DNA of 64,000 nt, from contig QCHZ01000001.1 in assembly GCA_003216955.1 (NCBI GenBank), positions 224,692 through 288,691 of the forward strand, written 5' to 3'. This DNA comes from Prochlorococcus sp. AG-402-I21. GTDB taxonomy: Bacteria > Cyanobacteriota > Cyanobacteriia > PCC-6307 > Cyanobiaceae. How positions within the stretch are numbered: position 1 is the first letter of the stretch; each line of letters starts with the position of its first letter. The notes under the pieces are model-generated. The model did not search any database. It worked only from the letters and a program-made list of their open reading frames with translations, and was not told where the DNA came from. Positions 48,298 to 57,834 of the stretch are shown here, in pieces. Made by a program: the position numbers and the translations under genes.

Positions 48298-49605
48298 ATG
48301 TCTCCTCAATTAACCCTACAAACACCTCTTCAGTTACCTCCAGCTGAAATTCCTACTTATCTTGATCAACTCTGGTCTAATGATGAGCGAGGAGATAAAG
48401 GAGCCAACACTTTTTGTTTGATTGTCTGGCAACCTGCATGGATAGAACAAAAATTAGTCAAAACAGGAAAAATATCTGGCCCAGTAGTAGGGAGTCAAAG
48501 GAACGATCTTATAGAAGCAGCAAGAGAAATTATTTTAAATGGAGATCTTCCAAACAGTACTTCACCACTAGATTTCAGAGTTCAATCTTCAATTCAACAT
48601 GAAGCCTTAATTGAAAATGTAGAGGACCTTAGGGGTCAACACATTGACACCTCCATAAGCAATTTGCAACCTCGAAGATTAATAACCATTGCACCAACAA
48701 TTGACGAAGAAAATAATTTAGAAACTTTAGTAGCAGCATATTGTCCTCTTCCTGAAGAAGGGGGAGGGAAAACAGCTTGTGGCGATGTAATTGTTTTAAG
48801 AGGCAATAAAAACGCAATCAATGATGGGCTTAAAATTGTTGAGACTCTTGTCCCTGATGAACTTCCCTCTTGGTTGTGGTGGAATGGAAGAATTGATGAG
48901 GCCCCTGAATTCCTAAATGCTTTGGCGCTGCCAAATCGAAGATTAATTATAGATACCGCACAAGGAGAACCAATAGTCTGCTTAAATTTATTGCTTCAAA
49001 GAATTCAATCCGGACAAGCTGTTAATGACCTTAATTGGTTACGTCTTAGAGGTTGGAGAGAAACCTTGGCGATGGTATTTGATCCACTTCAAAGAAGAAA
49101 TGCTCTTGATAATTTATTTAAAATTGATATCGATATTGAGGGTTATCAAACAGTTCAAGGTCTTTTACTTGCTGCATGGATTGCCGATCGCCTCAACTGG
49201 AAACTTAAAAATTGCATCTTCTCAAAAAAAGATCAGCTGAAAGTTAATTTTCTTCGTCCTGATAAAACTCTTGTTGAAGTGGGTATAACTTCTCTACCAA
49301 TTGGTAAACCAAGCATTAATCCTGGTCAAATAGTGGGTCTTAGATTAATTGCAAAAGCCAATAACAAACAAAAAAACGATATTTGTGTAATTCTCGCATC
49401 AGAATCTGGGGAATGTATGAGATTAGAAGCCGGTGGCATGGCAAGAATGGAACTTATTGAACAAGTCGTTCCTATTCAAAAAAACTCTTTAGAAAATGAT
49501 GTTGCTCGGTTACTCTCTAGCAGTAGAGGTAATACAAGTCCTTTACTTGCAAGTGCGACACCAATAGCAAAAGAAATGCTTGCTTTAGTCAATCAAGCTA
49601 AATAA
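48298..49605 (+). CDS. opcA: OpcA, glucose-6-phosphate dehydrogenase assembly protein
   Basis: A 435-residue soluble protein of the OpcA family, found with zwf in cyanobacteria and actinobacteria. It promotes oligomerisation and redox activation of the dehydrogenase. The N-terminal region (about 10-180) is the less conserved part. The middle WLRLRGWRETLAMVFDPLQRR and the GYQTVQGLLLAAWIADRLNW segments are family hallmarks. It follows zwf by 38 bases and precedes cobB by 13. Confidence 0.93.
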   Translation: MSPQLTLQTPLQLPPAEIPTYLDQLWSNDERGDKGANTFCLIVWQPAWIEQKLVKTGKISGPVVGSQRNDLIEAAREIILNGDLPNSTSPLDFRVQSSIQHEALIENVEDLRGQHIDTSISNLQPRRLITIAPTIDEENNLETLVAAYCPLPEEGGGKTACGDVIVLRGNKNAINDGLKIVETLVPDELPSWLWWNGRIDEAPEFLNALALPNRRLIIDTAQGEPIVCLNLLLQRIQSGQAVNDLNWLRLRGWRETLAMVFDPLQRRNALDNLFKIDIDIEGYQTVQGLLLAAWIADRLNWKLKNCIFSKKDQLKVNFLRPDKTLVEVGITSLPIGKPSINPGQIVGLRLIAKANNKQKNDICVILASESGECMRLEAGGMARMELIEQVVPIQKNSLENDVARLLSSSRGNTSPLLASATPIAKEMLALVNQAK

Positions 49606-49618
49606 TTTAACTAATTAG

Positions 49619-50974
49619 ATGGCATGCGTAATCTCTGCAATATCAAGTAAGAGTGGTAAAACTCTTTTGAGTCTTCTTTTAATTTCTTGGTTGAAAAGTA
49701 CAAATAAAACCGTTCAAACTTTTAAGGTAGGCCCTGATTATCTAGACCCTCAACAACTCACCGCAGTTTCAGAAAAAGCTTGTCGAAATCTTGATTTGAT
49801 TCTCTCTGGTGAAAGTTGGGTCATAGAAAATTTTAATCACTACGGTGCGTTAACTGATTATTCGTTTGTTGAAGGGGTAATGGGATTATTCGATGGCATT
49901 GGCAGTAGTTCAAAAGGTAGTACAGCTCAACTGGCCAAGGTTTTAAATTTGCCAGTAGTTCTTATTGTTGACGCAAGGGGACAGGCTGCTTCACTAGCAG
50001 CTTTATTAAAAGGATTTAGAGAATACGATAAGGAATTAAAAATTGCTGGCGTGATTCTCAATAATGTTCAAACTCCTAGACATGAAAAAATATTATTAGA
50101 AGTTCTTGCTCAGATCAATATTAAGTCATTAGGTTCTCTTCCTCCATCCAAAGACTTATATCTACCAGAAAGGCATTTAGGTTTAGCACCAGCTCATGAA
50201 ATTCTTGACTTAGAAATGAAAGTTAAAAAGTGGGCATCAATAGCCAAAAAATATCTAGACATTGAAAGTTTTAGAAAACTTTTATTACCTCCAAAATCTA
50301 GTAACAAAATAATTAAATTATTGCCAAAGAAAGAATCAGTGTTTATTCACCCAATAGCTATAGCTGAAGATAAAGCTTTCCATTTCAGGTATCAAGAAAC
50401 AAAAGAATTATTAGAAGATAATGGGATGACAACTATTACTTGGAAACCTCTTGAAAACGAACAAATTCCAAAAGAAGCTAAAGGATTAATAATTCCTGGT
50501 GGCTTTCCTGAACAACATGCAAAACAATTGAGTAATTCAACAATAAGCCTAAACTCAATAAAATTGTTTTCAAAAAAGCATCCTATATATGCTGAATGTG
50601 GTGGAATGATGCTTTTAGGTAAAAGTATATTTGATCTTGAAGGCAGGGAACATCCAATGGCAGGGATACTACCTTTTAAGGCTAAAAAGGGTAATTTGAA
50701 AATTGGATATAGGGAAGCAACAAGTAAAAACAAATCGCCTATTACCACTCCTGGTAATAAACTAATTGGACATGAATTTCATCGCTGGGAAATAATTAAT
50801 CAAAGCTATAATTCAAAAATAAATAGTTTATGGGATATAAAAGGATGGAACTTGGAGATTAAAAATGAAGGGTTTTGTAATCATTTAATTCATGCAAGCT
50901 GGATACATTTGCATTGGGCAAGTTCACCTCTTCTTATAGAGAATTGGAAAAGAAGTGTTATTAATTCTGCCTAA
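49619..50974 (+). CDS. cobB: Cobyrinate a,c-diamide synthase
   Basis: A 451-residue two-domain amidotransferase of cobalamin synthesis that amidates cobyrinic acid at positions a and c. The N-terminal P-loop part reads ISSKSGKTLLSLLL with KVGPDYLDPQQL and VEGVMGLFDGIG. The C-terminal glutaminase domain has the nucleophile in YAECGGMML and the His of HASWIHLHWAS. Prochlorococcus makes pseudocobalamin through this route. It follows opcA on the same strand and converges on the Dda-like helicase gene. Confidence 0.95.
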   Translation: MACVISAISSKSGKTLLSLLLISWLKSTNKTVQTFKVGPDYLDPQQLTAVSEKACRNLDLILSGESWVIENFNHYGALTDYSFVEGVMGLFDGIGSSSKGSTAQLAKVLNLPVVLIVDARGQAASLAALLKGFREYDKELKIAGVILNNVQTPRHEKILLEVLAQINIKSLGSLPPSKDLYLPERHLGLAPAHEILDLEMKVKKWASIAKKYLDIESFRKLLLPPKSSNKIIKLLPKKESVFIHPIAIAEDKAFHFRYQETKELLEDNGMTTITWKPLENEQIPKEAKGLIIPGGFPEQHAKQLSNSTISLNSIKLFSKKHPIYAECGGMMLLGKSIFDLEGREHPMAGILPFKAKKGNLKIGYREATSKNKSPITTPGNKLIGHEFHRWEIINQSYNSKINSLWDIKGWNLEIKNEGFCNHLIHASWIHLHWASSPLLIENWKRSVINSA

Positions 50975-51007
50975 AAAATTCTATTTTTAAAAATAACTTT
51001 CTCCAAA

Positions 51008-52468
51008 TTACTCAATTAATAATTTCTCTAAAAGAGCTTTATTAGTCTTGCTTGTATTATCGCCAACAATCCATACTCCTCTGCTAGCTCTACTTACAGC
51101 AACGTATACAAGTCTTCTTCTAAATTCAAGATCTTTAGGCCAAAAGACATCTGAAGTTATGAACACCTCTCCAAAAGTACTTCCTTGACTCCTGTGAATT
51201 GTAAGAACAGAAGCAGGACCTAAAGAGGCGAATGAATCTCTAATAAAAAAGAAAAGTTTCCAAATCGAAGCACTATTTTTTTTTCCTCTCTCTCTAGCCT
51301 GATTGCTCAATAGATTCAAAGAAAGGTCCAAGTCAGCCCGAGATTTAGAGCCTATTTTGGGCATTAACCTCAAGGAAAATTCTTTTTGATCACAGCTGAC
51401 TTTAGCTATCTGAGTTTCAATAATAGGTAAAGGATTTTCAAAATCTCGATTAATTTCCAGAGTGGTCAAGTCAAAAGTGTTTGGAATTACATCTTCTACG
51501 ACCATCTCTCTATTGGAACTAATCAAAATATCTGGTTCTTCTCCAAGCACATCCGCATTTAATGAAGCATTTACCATGACAGCTTTGCGGCTAATTAAGA
51601 CCTCCCCAGGTAAAACCTGATATTGATCTGCCATCTCACCATGAATAGCTCTTCTTGCATGAGGAACTAAATTATCAACAATTCGATTTGTGTAGCACAA
51701 AATTCTTGCTCTATCGTGATTTTCCTCTAAAGAAGATAGTCTCAAGGCTGATTTAGCTCTTTCAAGCCAACTATCTCTATCTAATATCCCTACATTACCT
51801 TTCTTAGAATTTATAACTGGCAATATTGGTGGCTGCTTACAAGGTATTTGCCCATCTCTAATTATCTTTGCCAATTTCAGAACAGGGCCTTGATGTCGAA
51901 TAACTTCCTTAAGTTCAGTATTTACTGCTCGTTTCATTAAAAAAACTGAGCTAGAAGTTTCTCCCACTGGTGGGAGTTGAGCAGGATCACCCACAAAAAC
52001 CAAACGAGTCGCGTTAAATCTTGCGCATTCAAGAGTTATCTCCAATAATTTGGAATCAATCATTGATGCTTCATCAATTAAAACAAGTCCTAAATTCTCC
52101 AAAGAGTTCTCGGTTTGATCTGTTTTTTCGCAGATTTCTACATCCGCCTGTCTTTTTAACTTAAGTCGAAGCAAACGGTGAATGGTAGAAGGGAAGCATG
52201 CGGATTTAATAGATTCATTCTTCAACCCCTCCCTCAATACACCTACAGCTTTATGAGTTGGTGCAACTACAGTCCAAGACAAACCTAAATCATCAGCCAT
52301 TTTTAATAATTTCATCGACAAATATGTTTTTCCGCTACCTGCAAACCCTTTCATTACAAATGGTTTGAAGGAGTATGGGGTCTTGAGCCATTCAGAAAAT
52401 AATTTAAGAGATTTTTCTTGATCCTTAGTTAAAACAACAAAATCTTCTTTTGCTTTTACTTCTTTCAC
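51008..52468 (-). CDS. RecD2/Dda-like SF1B DNA helicase
   Basis: A 486-residue helicase with Walker A GFAGSGKTYL (about 41-50), PTHKAVGVL, Walker B LVLIDEASMID (about 129-139), GDPAQLPPVGE and the C-terminal TIHRSQGSTFGEVF and YVAVSRASRG motifs. The size and compact layout recall phage T4 Dda, a 5'-3' helicase, rather than RecBCD-type RecD, which is encoded separately at 11.2 kb. The start GTG overlaps the stop of the DUF212 gene as GTGA. Its role in replication or repair is not known. Confidence 0.88.
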   Translation of the reverse strand: MKEVKAKEDFVVLTKDQEKSLKLFSEWLKTPYSFKPFVMKGFAGSGKTYLSMKLLKMADDLGLSWTVVAPTHKAVGVLREGLKNESIKSACFPSTIHRLLRLKLKRQADVEICEKTDQTENSLENLGLVLIDEASMIDSKLLEITLECARFNATRLVFVGDPAQLPPVGETSSSVFLMKRAVNTELKEVIRHQGPVLKLAKIIRDGQIPCKQPPILPVINSKKGNVGILDRDSWLERAKSALRLSSLEENHDRARILCYTNRIVDNLVPHARRAIHGEMADQYQVLPGEVLISRKAVMVNASLNADVLGEEPDILISSNREMVVEDVIPNTFDLTTLEINRDFENPLPIIETQIAKVSCDQKEFSLRLMPKIGSKSRADLDLSLNLLSNQARERGKKNSASIWKLFFFIRDSFASLGPASVLTIHRSQGSTFGEVFITSDVFWPKDLEFRRRLVYVAVSRASRGVWIVGDNTSKTNKALLEKLLIE

Positions 52469-52980
52469 ACAGAAACTAATCCAATCATTTGCAATATATG
52501 CAAAGGAGAACCAATGAAGAAAATACCTGGCAAAGCAACAATTGGGCCAAGAAGACTTCCTACCAATACTTCGCTTTTTGTATGCCCCAAAGATTCTTTT
52601 AAAATAGTTTCTGAAGATAATTCGTTGGAATTATCTTTTGAAATTTGATTGACTTTTGCGGCTATTAAGCCTGCCGATCTTCTTATTCCCGAAGCATCGT
52701 ACATGACAATAAAAGCAATTGTTGAAGCCAAAGCAAATACTGGATCATCGAAACCAAGCTGTAGTCCAACTCCTGAAGCGGTTCCTGTTACTAAAGCCGA
52801 ATGACTTGAAGGCATACCACCCGTTTCGATGAGTACTGATGGTCTCCACCGTTGCTTAAAAATTAATTCAAATAATAATTTAGAAAATTGAGCAAGGCCA
52901 CATGCTGCAAGCCCCCAGGCTAAGACAGCATTATCAAGAATATAGGTAAATTGAGATTCGAAACCTGAATTAAAATTCAT
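52465..52980 (-). CDS. DUF212 divergent PAP2-family membrane protein
   Basis: A 171-residue protein with about four hydrophobic segments. The [21 protein letters not shown] motif near residue 55, a [16 protein letters not shown] block near 130 and GIFFIGSP match the divergent PAP2 (DUF212) family. Its members resemble lipid phosphatases; an unproven role with prenyl diphosphates is suggested by the adjacent crtE, whose stop it overlaps by four bases. The helicase gene overlaps downstream. Confidence 0.9.
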   Translation of the reverse strand: MNFNSGFESQFTYILDNAVLAWGLAACGLAQFSKLLFELIFKQRWRPSVLIETGGMPSSHSALVTGTASGVGLQLGFDDPVFALASTIAFIVMYDASGIRRSAGLIAAKVNQISKDNSNELSSETILKESLGHTKSEVLVGSLLGPIVALPGIFFIGSPLHILQMIGLVSV

Positions 52981-53876
52981 CTATCTCTACTAGTAATGTA
53001 ATCAGCCAATGCAAGAAGAGGTTGTGATTTTTCTGGCCAAGGCCCAAGAGCATTTTTTGCTTTAGCAACTAAGAGATCTGCTCTCCTTCTTGATTCATCA
53101 AGACCAAGTAATTTGGGATAAGTAGTCTTATCAGCAATTAAATCCTTGCCTGCTGTTTTTCCCAATACTTCGCTACTTGCTGTTACATCAAGAATGTCAT
53201 CAATTATTTGAAATGCCAAGCCAATCCCTCTCGCATAAACACTTAATGCTTCCAAAAGCTTTTCATCAGCTCCGCCAATCAATGCTCCGCAAGTAACACA
53301 TGCCTTTAGCAGAGCACCAGTCTTGTGAAGGTGAATGTACTCTAAAGTTTCCAAATCCACTTCTTTCCCTTCACAATCGAGATCAACAACTTGCCCTCCT
53401 ACTAGTCCTGGAGCCCCTGCAACCAAAGAAAGCTCACCTACTACTTTCAATAGTCTCTCTGACGGTATTCCCTCTGTTCGAATTGATACCATCTCAAAAG
53501 CTCTGGTCAATAGAGCATCTCCTGCAAGTATTGCTACGGCATCTCCGTAGACTTTGTGATTGGTAGGACGCCCTCGACGAAGATCGTCATTATCCATTGA
53601 AGGTAAATCATCATGGATAAGAGACATTGTATGAATCATTTCCAGCGCAACTGCTGTGGGCAATGCTTTTTCAATTTCACCTCCAGCAAGTTCGCAAGCG
53701 GCAAGACAAAGTATTGGTCTCAATCTCTTCCCTCCCGCCAAAAGGGAATAGCGCATAGATTCTCTCAGCTTTTCTGGCTTTTCAGGGCCGAGAGACGCAT
53801 CCAGCGCATCTTCAACTCGAGCTCTAGCTTTCTCTAGATACCCAGCGAAGTCAAAAGAAGCGAGTGCTTCCTGCAT
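52977..53876 (-). CDS. crtE: Geranylgeranyl diphosphate synthase
   Basis: A 299-residue trans-prenyltransferase that provides C20 diphosphate for carotenoids, the chlorophyll tail and quinones. The first Asp-rich motif is [10 protein letters not shown] (89-98) with the downstream RRGRPTNH. The second is IDDILD near 225. Both are intact, and GGKRLRP binds the allylic substrate. It follows folD by 42 bases and overlaps the DUF212 gene, so the four genes folD-crtE-DUF212-helicase probably form one transcript. Confidence 0.96.
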   Translation of the reverse strand: MQEALASFDFAGYLEKARARVEDALDASLGPEKPEKLRESMRYSLLAGGKRLRPILCLAACELAGGEIEKALPTAVALEMIHTMSLIHDDLPSMDNDDLRRGRPTNHKVYGDAVAILAGDALLTRAFEMVSIRTEGIPSERLLKVVGELSLVAGAPGLVGGQVVDLDCEGKEVDLETLEYIHLHKTGALLKACVTCGALIGGADEKLLEALSVYARGIGLAFQIIDDILDVTASSEVLGKTAGKDLIADKTTYPKLLGLDESRRRADLLVAKAKNALGPWPEKSQPLLALADYITSRDR

Positions 53877-53918
53877 GCAAAAAATCGATTCCTACCAATT
53901 CTCTCAGGACATTGTGAT

Positions 53919-54830
53919 TCATGGAAGTAAATGACTAATAGTTAAAGGTAATCCACAATGTTTCTGCCACCTATCAACCGTATTTGCTAAAAGCATTGTT
54001 ACTGTCATAGGCCCTACACCGCCAGGGACAGGAGAATAAGCCGCTACTTTATCTTCAATTTCAAATATCTTTACATCTCCACAAAGTTTAGTTTTTTTGA
54101 GCTCTTTCATATTTTCTTGATTAAGCGGAAGTCTGTGAATGCCTACATCAATAACAACAGTATTTTGGCTTACATGATCTTGTCCAATCAGATAAGGCTT
54201 TCCAGCTGCTACGACAAGTAAATCAGCCTCTCTAGTTAAAGAAGGTAAATCTTTAGTTCTTGAATGAGCAATCGTAACAGTGGCATTTGCAGCTTCAAGC
54301 ATTAAAGCCATTGGCTTTCCAACAAGGATGCTCCGCCCAATCACTACTGCTCTTTTCCCTTCGATATTGATTTGATTTCGCTCAAGAAGAGCCATAACTC
54401 CAGCAGGTGTACATGATCTTGGTCCTTTCTCTCCTTTTATTAATCTTCCTAGATTCAAAGGGTGCAGCCCATCAGCATCTTTATCAGGATCAATACTCCT
54501 AAGTAATTTAGCCTCATCAAGATGGTCGGGTAATGGTAATTGCAATAAAATCCCATCAACTTTCTTTTCTTGATTCAAGCTTTTAATGATGTCTATAAGT
54601 TCCTCCAATGAAATATCTTCTTTTAAATGCTTTGCAAAACTTTTAACGCCTATTCGATCGCATGCTTTTTCCTTGTAATTGACATAAACTCCACTAGCAG
54701 GGTCATTACCAACCCTTAGGACAGCAAGACCAGGGGAACGTTTAGCAACTTGCAGACCAGATTCGATATTCTGTTGGAGTATAAGCTCAATCTCCTGAGC
54801 AAGTTTTTTTCCATCTAAAATTTTGGGCAT
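53919..54830 (-). CDS. folD: Bifunctional methylenetetrahydrofolate dehydrogenase/cyclohydrolase
   Basis: A 303-residue cytoplasmic enzyme that interconverts methylene-, methenyl- and formyl-tetrahydrofolate. The substrate-site [14 protein letters not shown], the [15 protein letters not shown] motif, the NADP-binding [10 protein letters not shown] and [15 protein letters not shown] are present and standard. It is divergent from the PgpH-like gene by about 58 bases and leads the crtE operon. Confidence 0.97.
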   Translation of the reverse strand: MPKILDGKKLAQEIELILQQNIESGLQVAKRSPGLAVLRVGNDPASGVYVNYKEKACDRIGVKSFAKHLKEDISLEELIDIIKSLNQEKKVDGILLQLPLPDHLDEAKLLRSIDPDKDADGLHPLNLGRLIKGEKGPRSCTPAGVMALLERNQINIEGKRAVVIGRSILVGKPMALMLEAANATVTIAHSRTKDLPSLTREADLLVVAAGKPYLIGQDHVSQNTVVIDVGIHRLPLNQENMKELKKTKLCGDVKIFEIEDKVAAYSPVPGGVGPMTVTMLLANTVDRWQKHCGLPLTISHLLP

Positions 54831-54888
54831 AAATAAAATGAATACAATTTCAATTAATCAAACCATTAACACTAGCGTTAGGGGGTAG

Positions 54889-56991
54889 GTGAAAAAGTCT
54901 GTGCCTAAATTACCAAGTCCAAAAAAACTTTGGAGGATATGGTTAGAGAGTCAATCTCCCAGACGCCCAATACTTCGCTGGTCATCCACTGACAAGTTAG
55001 GTCTGTTAATGGTCTGCCTATTAGTAGCAATATTTTCAAGCTATAAGTTACTTGCTGTTCCCGATCTCAAACCAGGGGATATCGCTCAATTCAATGAAAT
55101 AGCACCTAAAGATGCAATTGTAATAGATACTCAAGCATTAAGAGAAAAGAAACAAGACTTAAAAGAAAGTGTTGTTCAAGTGATAGACAAAAATAAATCT
55201 AATAATTTAGAAAAGATTGTTTTAAAAAAAATCAAACAAATTGTTATCTTAAAAACCAATAGTTTCGAAGTAGGTATAGATGAAATCAATCTAACTAATT
55301 CAGAAAAAATTTGGCTACTTAACGTTTCTGACATTGAATGGGAAGAATGGAAGCAAGAGATAAAGAAAGCATCAGAGAAAATGCTTTCTCAAGGAATTAT
55401 TAATACACTTGCACTTGATCAACTTAATGAAGCTTCTTCGCTACAATTAATAGATCTTGGTAAAAAAGATTCTCCAAATAGATCTTTAGGTGCAAAAATA
55501 TTATCAAGTAGTTTTCACCAAAAAAGTAATTTAAAAGTTGATGAATTAAGGACTAATCAATTACTTAAAAATTTAATTAATCAAGAAGATCTAAACACAA
55601 TAAAAGTTAAAGAGGGCAGTTTAATATCTAAAAAAGGTGAGATAATAAGTTCGCAAGAATTTGATGTTCTAGAACATTTTAGCAAAGTAAGTCGAAGTCC
55701 TAGGCCCATCAAATGGTTAATTACTTTCTCAGAAGCTTTGGGAAGTTGTGGATTACTTCTTCTGATTATGAGAAGGGAAGAACCAAGGCTTCAGGCTAGG
55801 CATGGACTTTTATCTTTAACTTTATTATTTGTAGTTCAATTAACAAAAGATTGGCTTGGACCTCTTGCAAGTCCCATGCAATTAATATTACCTCCCACAC
55901 TACTACTTTCCCAAGGGATAGGTACAACAACCTCATTAGCTTGGATGGCCGCTGCCAGTCTTATTTGGCCGACATCTCTTAATGGATCAAATGATGAAAT
56001 CAGACTAATAATTGCTTGTGTAGCAGGTTCGTTTGTGGCCTTTTTAGGTAGAAGAATGAGAAGCCGCGCACAAGTACTTCAAATAGCTGTCTTTATTCCT
56101 TTTGGTGCCTTATTAGGAGAATGGTTTATTTTTAATCAAGTAATTCAAGTGAACAATGATGAAATAAACAATCTATCTTTTGACCCTAATTTTCTTTTTA
56201 ATGAAACACTTATAATAAGTGCAATTTTAATGGTAACAATATTAATTATTCCTATATTAGAAAATACATTTGGACTACTTACTCGAGCAAGATTAATGGA
56301 GCTCGCTGATCAAGAACGTCCTTTACTCCGACGTTTATCTAGAGAAGCACCAGGCACTTTTGAACACACTTTAACAATTTTAAGTCTCGCTGAGGAAGGA
56401 GCACGAGTAATTGGAGCCGATGTTGACTTGATAAGGACTGGGGCTCTTTACCATGATGTGGGGAAACTCCATGCTCCTAATTGGTTTATTGAAAATCAGA
56501 AAGATGGAATAAACCCACATGAAGAAATAAAAAACCCATATAAAAGTGCAGATATTCTTCAAGCCCATGTAGATGAAGGATTGAAGCTTGCGAGGAGATA
56601 TCGTCTTCCATCTCCGATAGCTGATTTCATCCCTGAACATCAAGGTACTTTAAAGATGGGGTATTTTCTTCATAAAGCCAGAGAAAGTGATCCGTCTGCC
56701 TCTGAAAAACGTTTCAGATATAAAGGGCCTATTCCTCATTCAAAAGAGACTGGGATACTAATGCTTGCAGACGGATGCGAGGCAGCATTGAGAGCTCTAG
56801 ACTCTTCTTCCTCAGACAAAGAGGCATGCGAAACGGTTAGAAAAATAATTCAATCTCGTCAGATTGATGGACAATTAAAAGAAAGCAGTTTAACAAGAGC
56901 AGAAATAGAAATAATTCTTAGGGCATTTGTCTCTGTATGGAGGAGGATGCGACACAGACGCTTAAAATATCCCAGCTTTAATTCAAGATAG
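54889..56991 (+). CDS. pgpH: PgpH-like 7TM-HD phosphohydrolase, putative c-di-AMP phosphodiesterase
   Basis: A 700-residue membrane protein starting at GTG. One membrane helix (about 38-55) is followed by an extracytoplasmic domain of about 210 residues, then six or so helices (about 280-465) and a cytoplasmic HD domain. PgpH-type ligands map to H493 (FEHTL), H522-D523 (YHDVGK), H560 (AHVDEGL), H584 (PEHQGT) and D628 (MLADGCEA), with the spacing of Gram-positive PgpH. The position after H584, His in those enzymes (HHGT), is Gln here. The layout is the known 7TMR-HD family that degrades c-di-AMP. It would oppose the CdaA-like protein at 22.6 kb. Activity is inferred. Confidence 0.88.
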   Translation: MKKSVPKLPSPKKLWRIWLESQSPRRPILRWSSTDKLGLLMVCLLVAIFSSYKLLAVPDLKPGDIAQFNEIAPKDAIVIDTQALREKKQDLKESVVQVIDKNKSNNLEKIVLKKIKQIVILKTNSFEVGIDEINLTNSEKIWLLNVSDIEWEEWKQEIKKASEKMLSQGIINTLALDQLNEASSLQLIDLGKKDSPNRSLGAKILSSSFHQKSNLKVDELRTNQLLKNLINQEDLNTIKVKEGSLISKKGEIISSQEFDVLEHFSKVSRSPRPIKWLITFSEALGSCGLLLLIMRREEPRLQARHGLLSLTLLFVVQLTKDWLGPLASPMQLILPPTLLLSQGIGTTTSLAWMAAASLIWPTSLNGSNDEIRLIIACVAGSFVAFLGRRMRSRAQVLQIAVFIPFGALLGEWFIFNQVIQVNNDEINNLSFDPNFLFNETLIISAILMVTILIIPILENTFGLLTRARLMELADQERPLLRRLSREAPGTFEHTLTILSLAEEGARVIGADVDLIRTGALYHDVGKLHAPNWFIENQKDGINPHEEIKNPYKSADILQAHVDEGLKLARRYRLPSPIADFIPEHQGTLKMGYFLHKARESDPSASEKRFRYKGPIPHSKETGILMLADGCEAALRALDSSSSDKEACETVRKIIQSRQIDGQLKESSLTRAEIEIILRAFVSVWRRMRHRRLKYPSFNSR

Positions 56992-57026
56992 ATAACTATT
57001 AGATTATTTTTCAATACCAAATCAAG

Positions 57027-57416
57027 TCAAAGTCTAATTCGTCTGTGACCTCTTCTACACCAGTAAAGCAAAGCTAATAGATTAAGAAAAGCAATTAGCA
57101 ATGATAAACCACTAATACCAATAAGATCATTTACTTTAATTAATCTGATTATTCCATAAGGCAAAGTTCCTGAAAGAGTCATCGATAATGCAACTATTGA
57201 TAAAATCACACCCCATCCTCTTTGTGCAAATAGACCTGCTGAAGCGACAATTCCAGTTACTGCAGCTGGCCAAGCGAGACTAATAGCAAGGGTAATATTA
57301 GCCGTTTGAAGTGGCGGCCCTGATCCAACTACATAGGCAATAAAAGGGATTGCAAATGTATTTGAGATCAAACCAAACCATGTAAGCGTCCAGTAGCCGC
57401 GCAATCCTGCACCCAT
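57027..57416 (-). CDS. Small membrane protein, probably picocyanobacterial-specific
   Basis: About 129 residues from the ATG at 57416; a TTG two codons upstream is the alternative. Four hydrophobic segments (about 10-32, 38-58, 66-85, 98-120) and a basic C-terminal tail (CRRGHRRIRL) that should face the cytoplasm. No motif I recognise. It ends about 35 bases from the convergent PgpH-like gene and lies about 50 bases downstream of the next small gene on the same strand. Confidence 0.75.
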   Translation of the reverse strand: MGAGLRGYWTLTWFGLISNTFAIPFIAYVVGSGPPLQTANITLAISLAWPAAVTGIVASAGLFAQRGWGVILSIVALSMTLSGTLPYGIIRLIKVNDLIGISGLSLLIAFLNLLALLYWCRRGHRRIRL

Positions 57417-57467
57417 TTTCAAAAAATTATTCTCCTAAAAAAAATCATAAGTAAGATTTTATTTATT

Positions 57468-57707
57468 TTATGCCAGAGAGGGTTGCAAACAATTAGATGG
57501 ATAACAAACAGTCCTCCAAGTTCCATTTTTGGCAAGCACTTGTACACCTATGCCTCTATCTTTGATTGTGCAACTCAAACCTTGTCCATTGCACCAGACT
57601 TTTGCAGCTTTAAGTGCTGCATCAATACTTTCATAAGGAGCATCCAGAACATAATGGGGAGAACCATCAAGTCCTATAAGTCTGTAAAGATTTCTTTTAA
57701 AAGCCAT
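57468..57707 (-). CDS. Small conserved hypothetical protein
   Basis: A 79-residue soluble protein, start ATG. It reads as a compact alpha-beta domain: LYRLIGLDGSPHYVLDAPY, a helix ESIDAALKAAKVWCNG, then GLSCTIKDRGIGVQVL and TWRTVCYPSNC. Three of the four Cys lie in the second half. I believe it is conserved among marine picocyanobacteria but know no function. It may share a transcript with the membrane protein downstream. Confidence 0.75.
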   Translation of the reverse strand: MAFKRNLYRLIGLDGSPHYVLDAPYESIDAALKAAKVWCNGQGLSCTIKDRGIGVQVLAKNGTWRTVCYPSNCLQPSLA

Positions 57708-57834
57708 TTATGTGCGCATATTAAATCGTCACAACACATATTAATCTTTGATTAATAAATTAGTGCGATTTTTCTAAAAAAAATTTACGGAAACCTTTTA
57801 ATGTTCTCAGACATAGTCTATTAGAACAAAGTTA

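Noticed and set aside
48414..48821. Overlapping short frames on both strands inside opcA
   Set aside because: They are shadows of opcA, with unlikely composition and no independent start signals.
49183..49192. HIP1-like palindrome (CGATCG core) in opcA
   Set aside because: A single partial match. I noticed no pattern of the full octamer, and Prochlorococcus is known for lacking HIP1 enrichment.
53300..53566. Plus-strand frames of 70-90 codons opposite crtE
   Set aside because: They lie wholly inside a certain gene on the other strand and match nothing recognisable.
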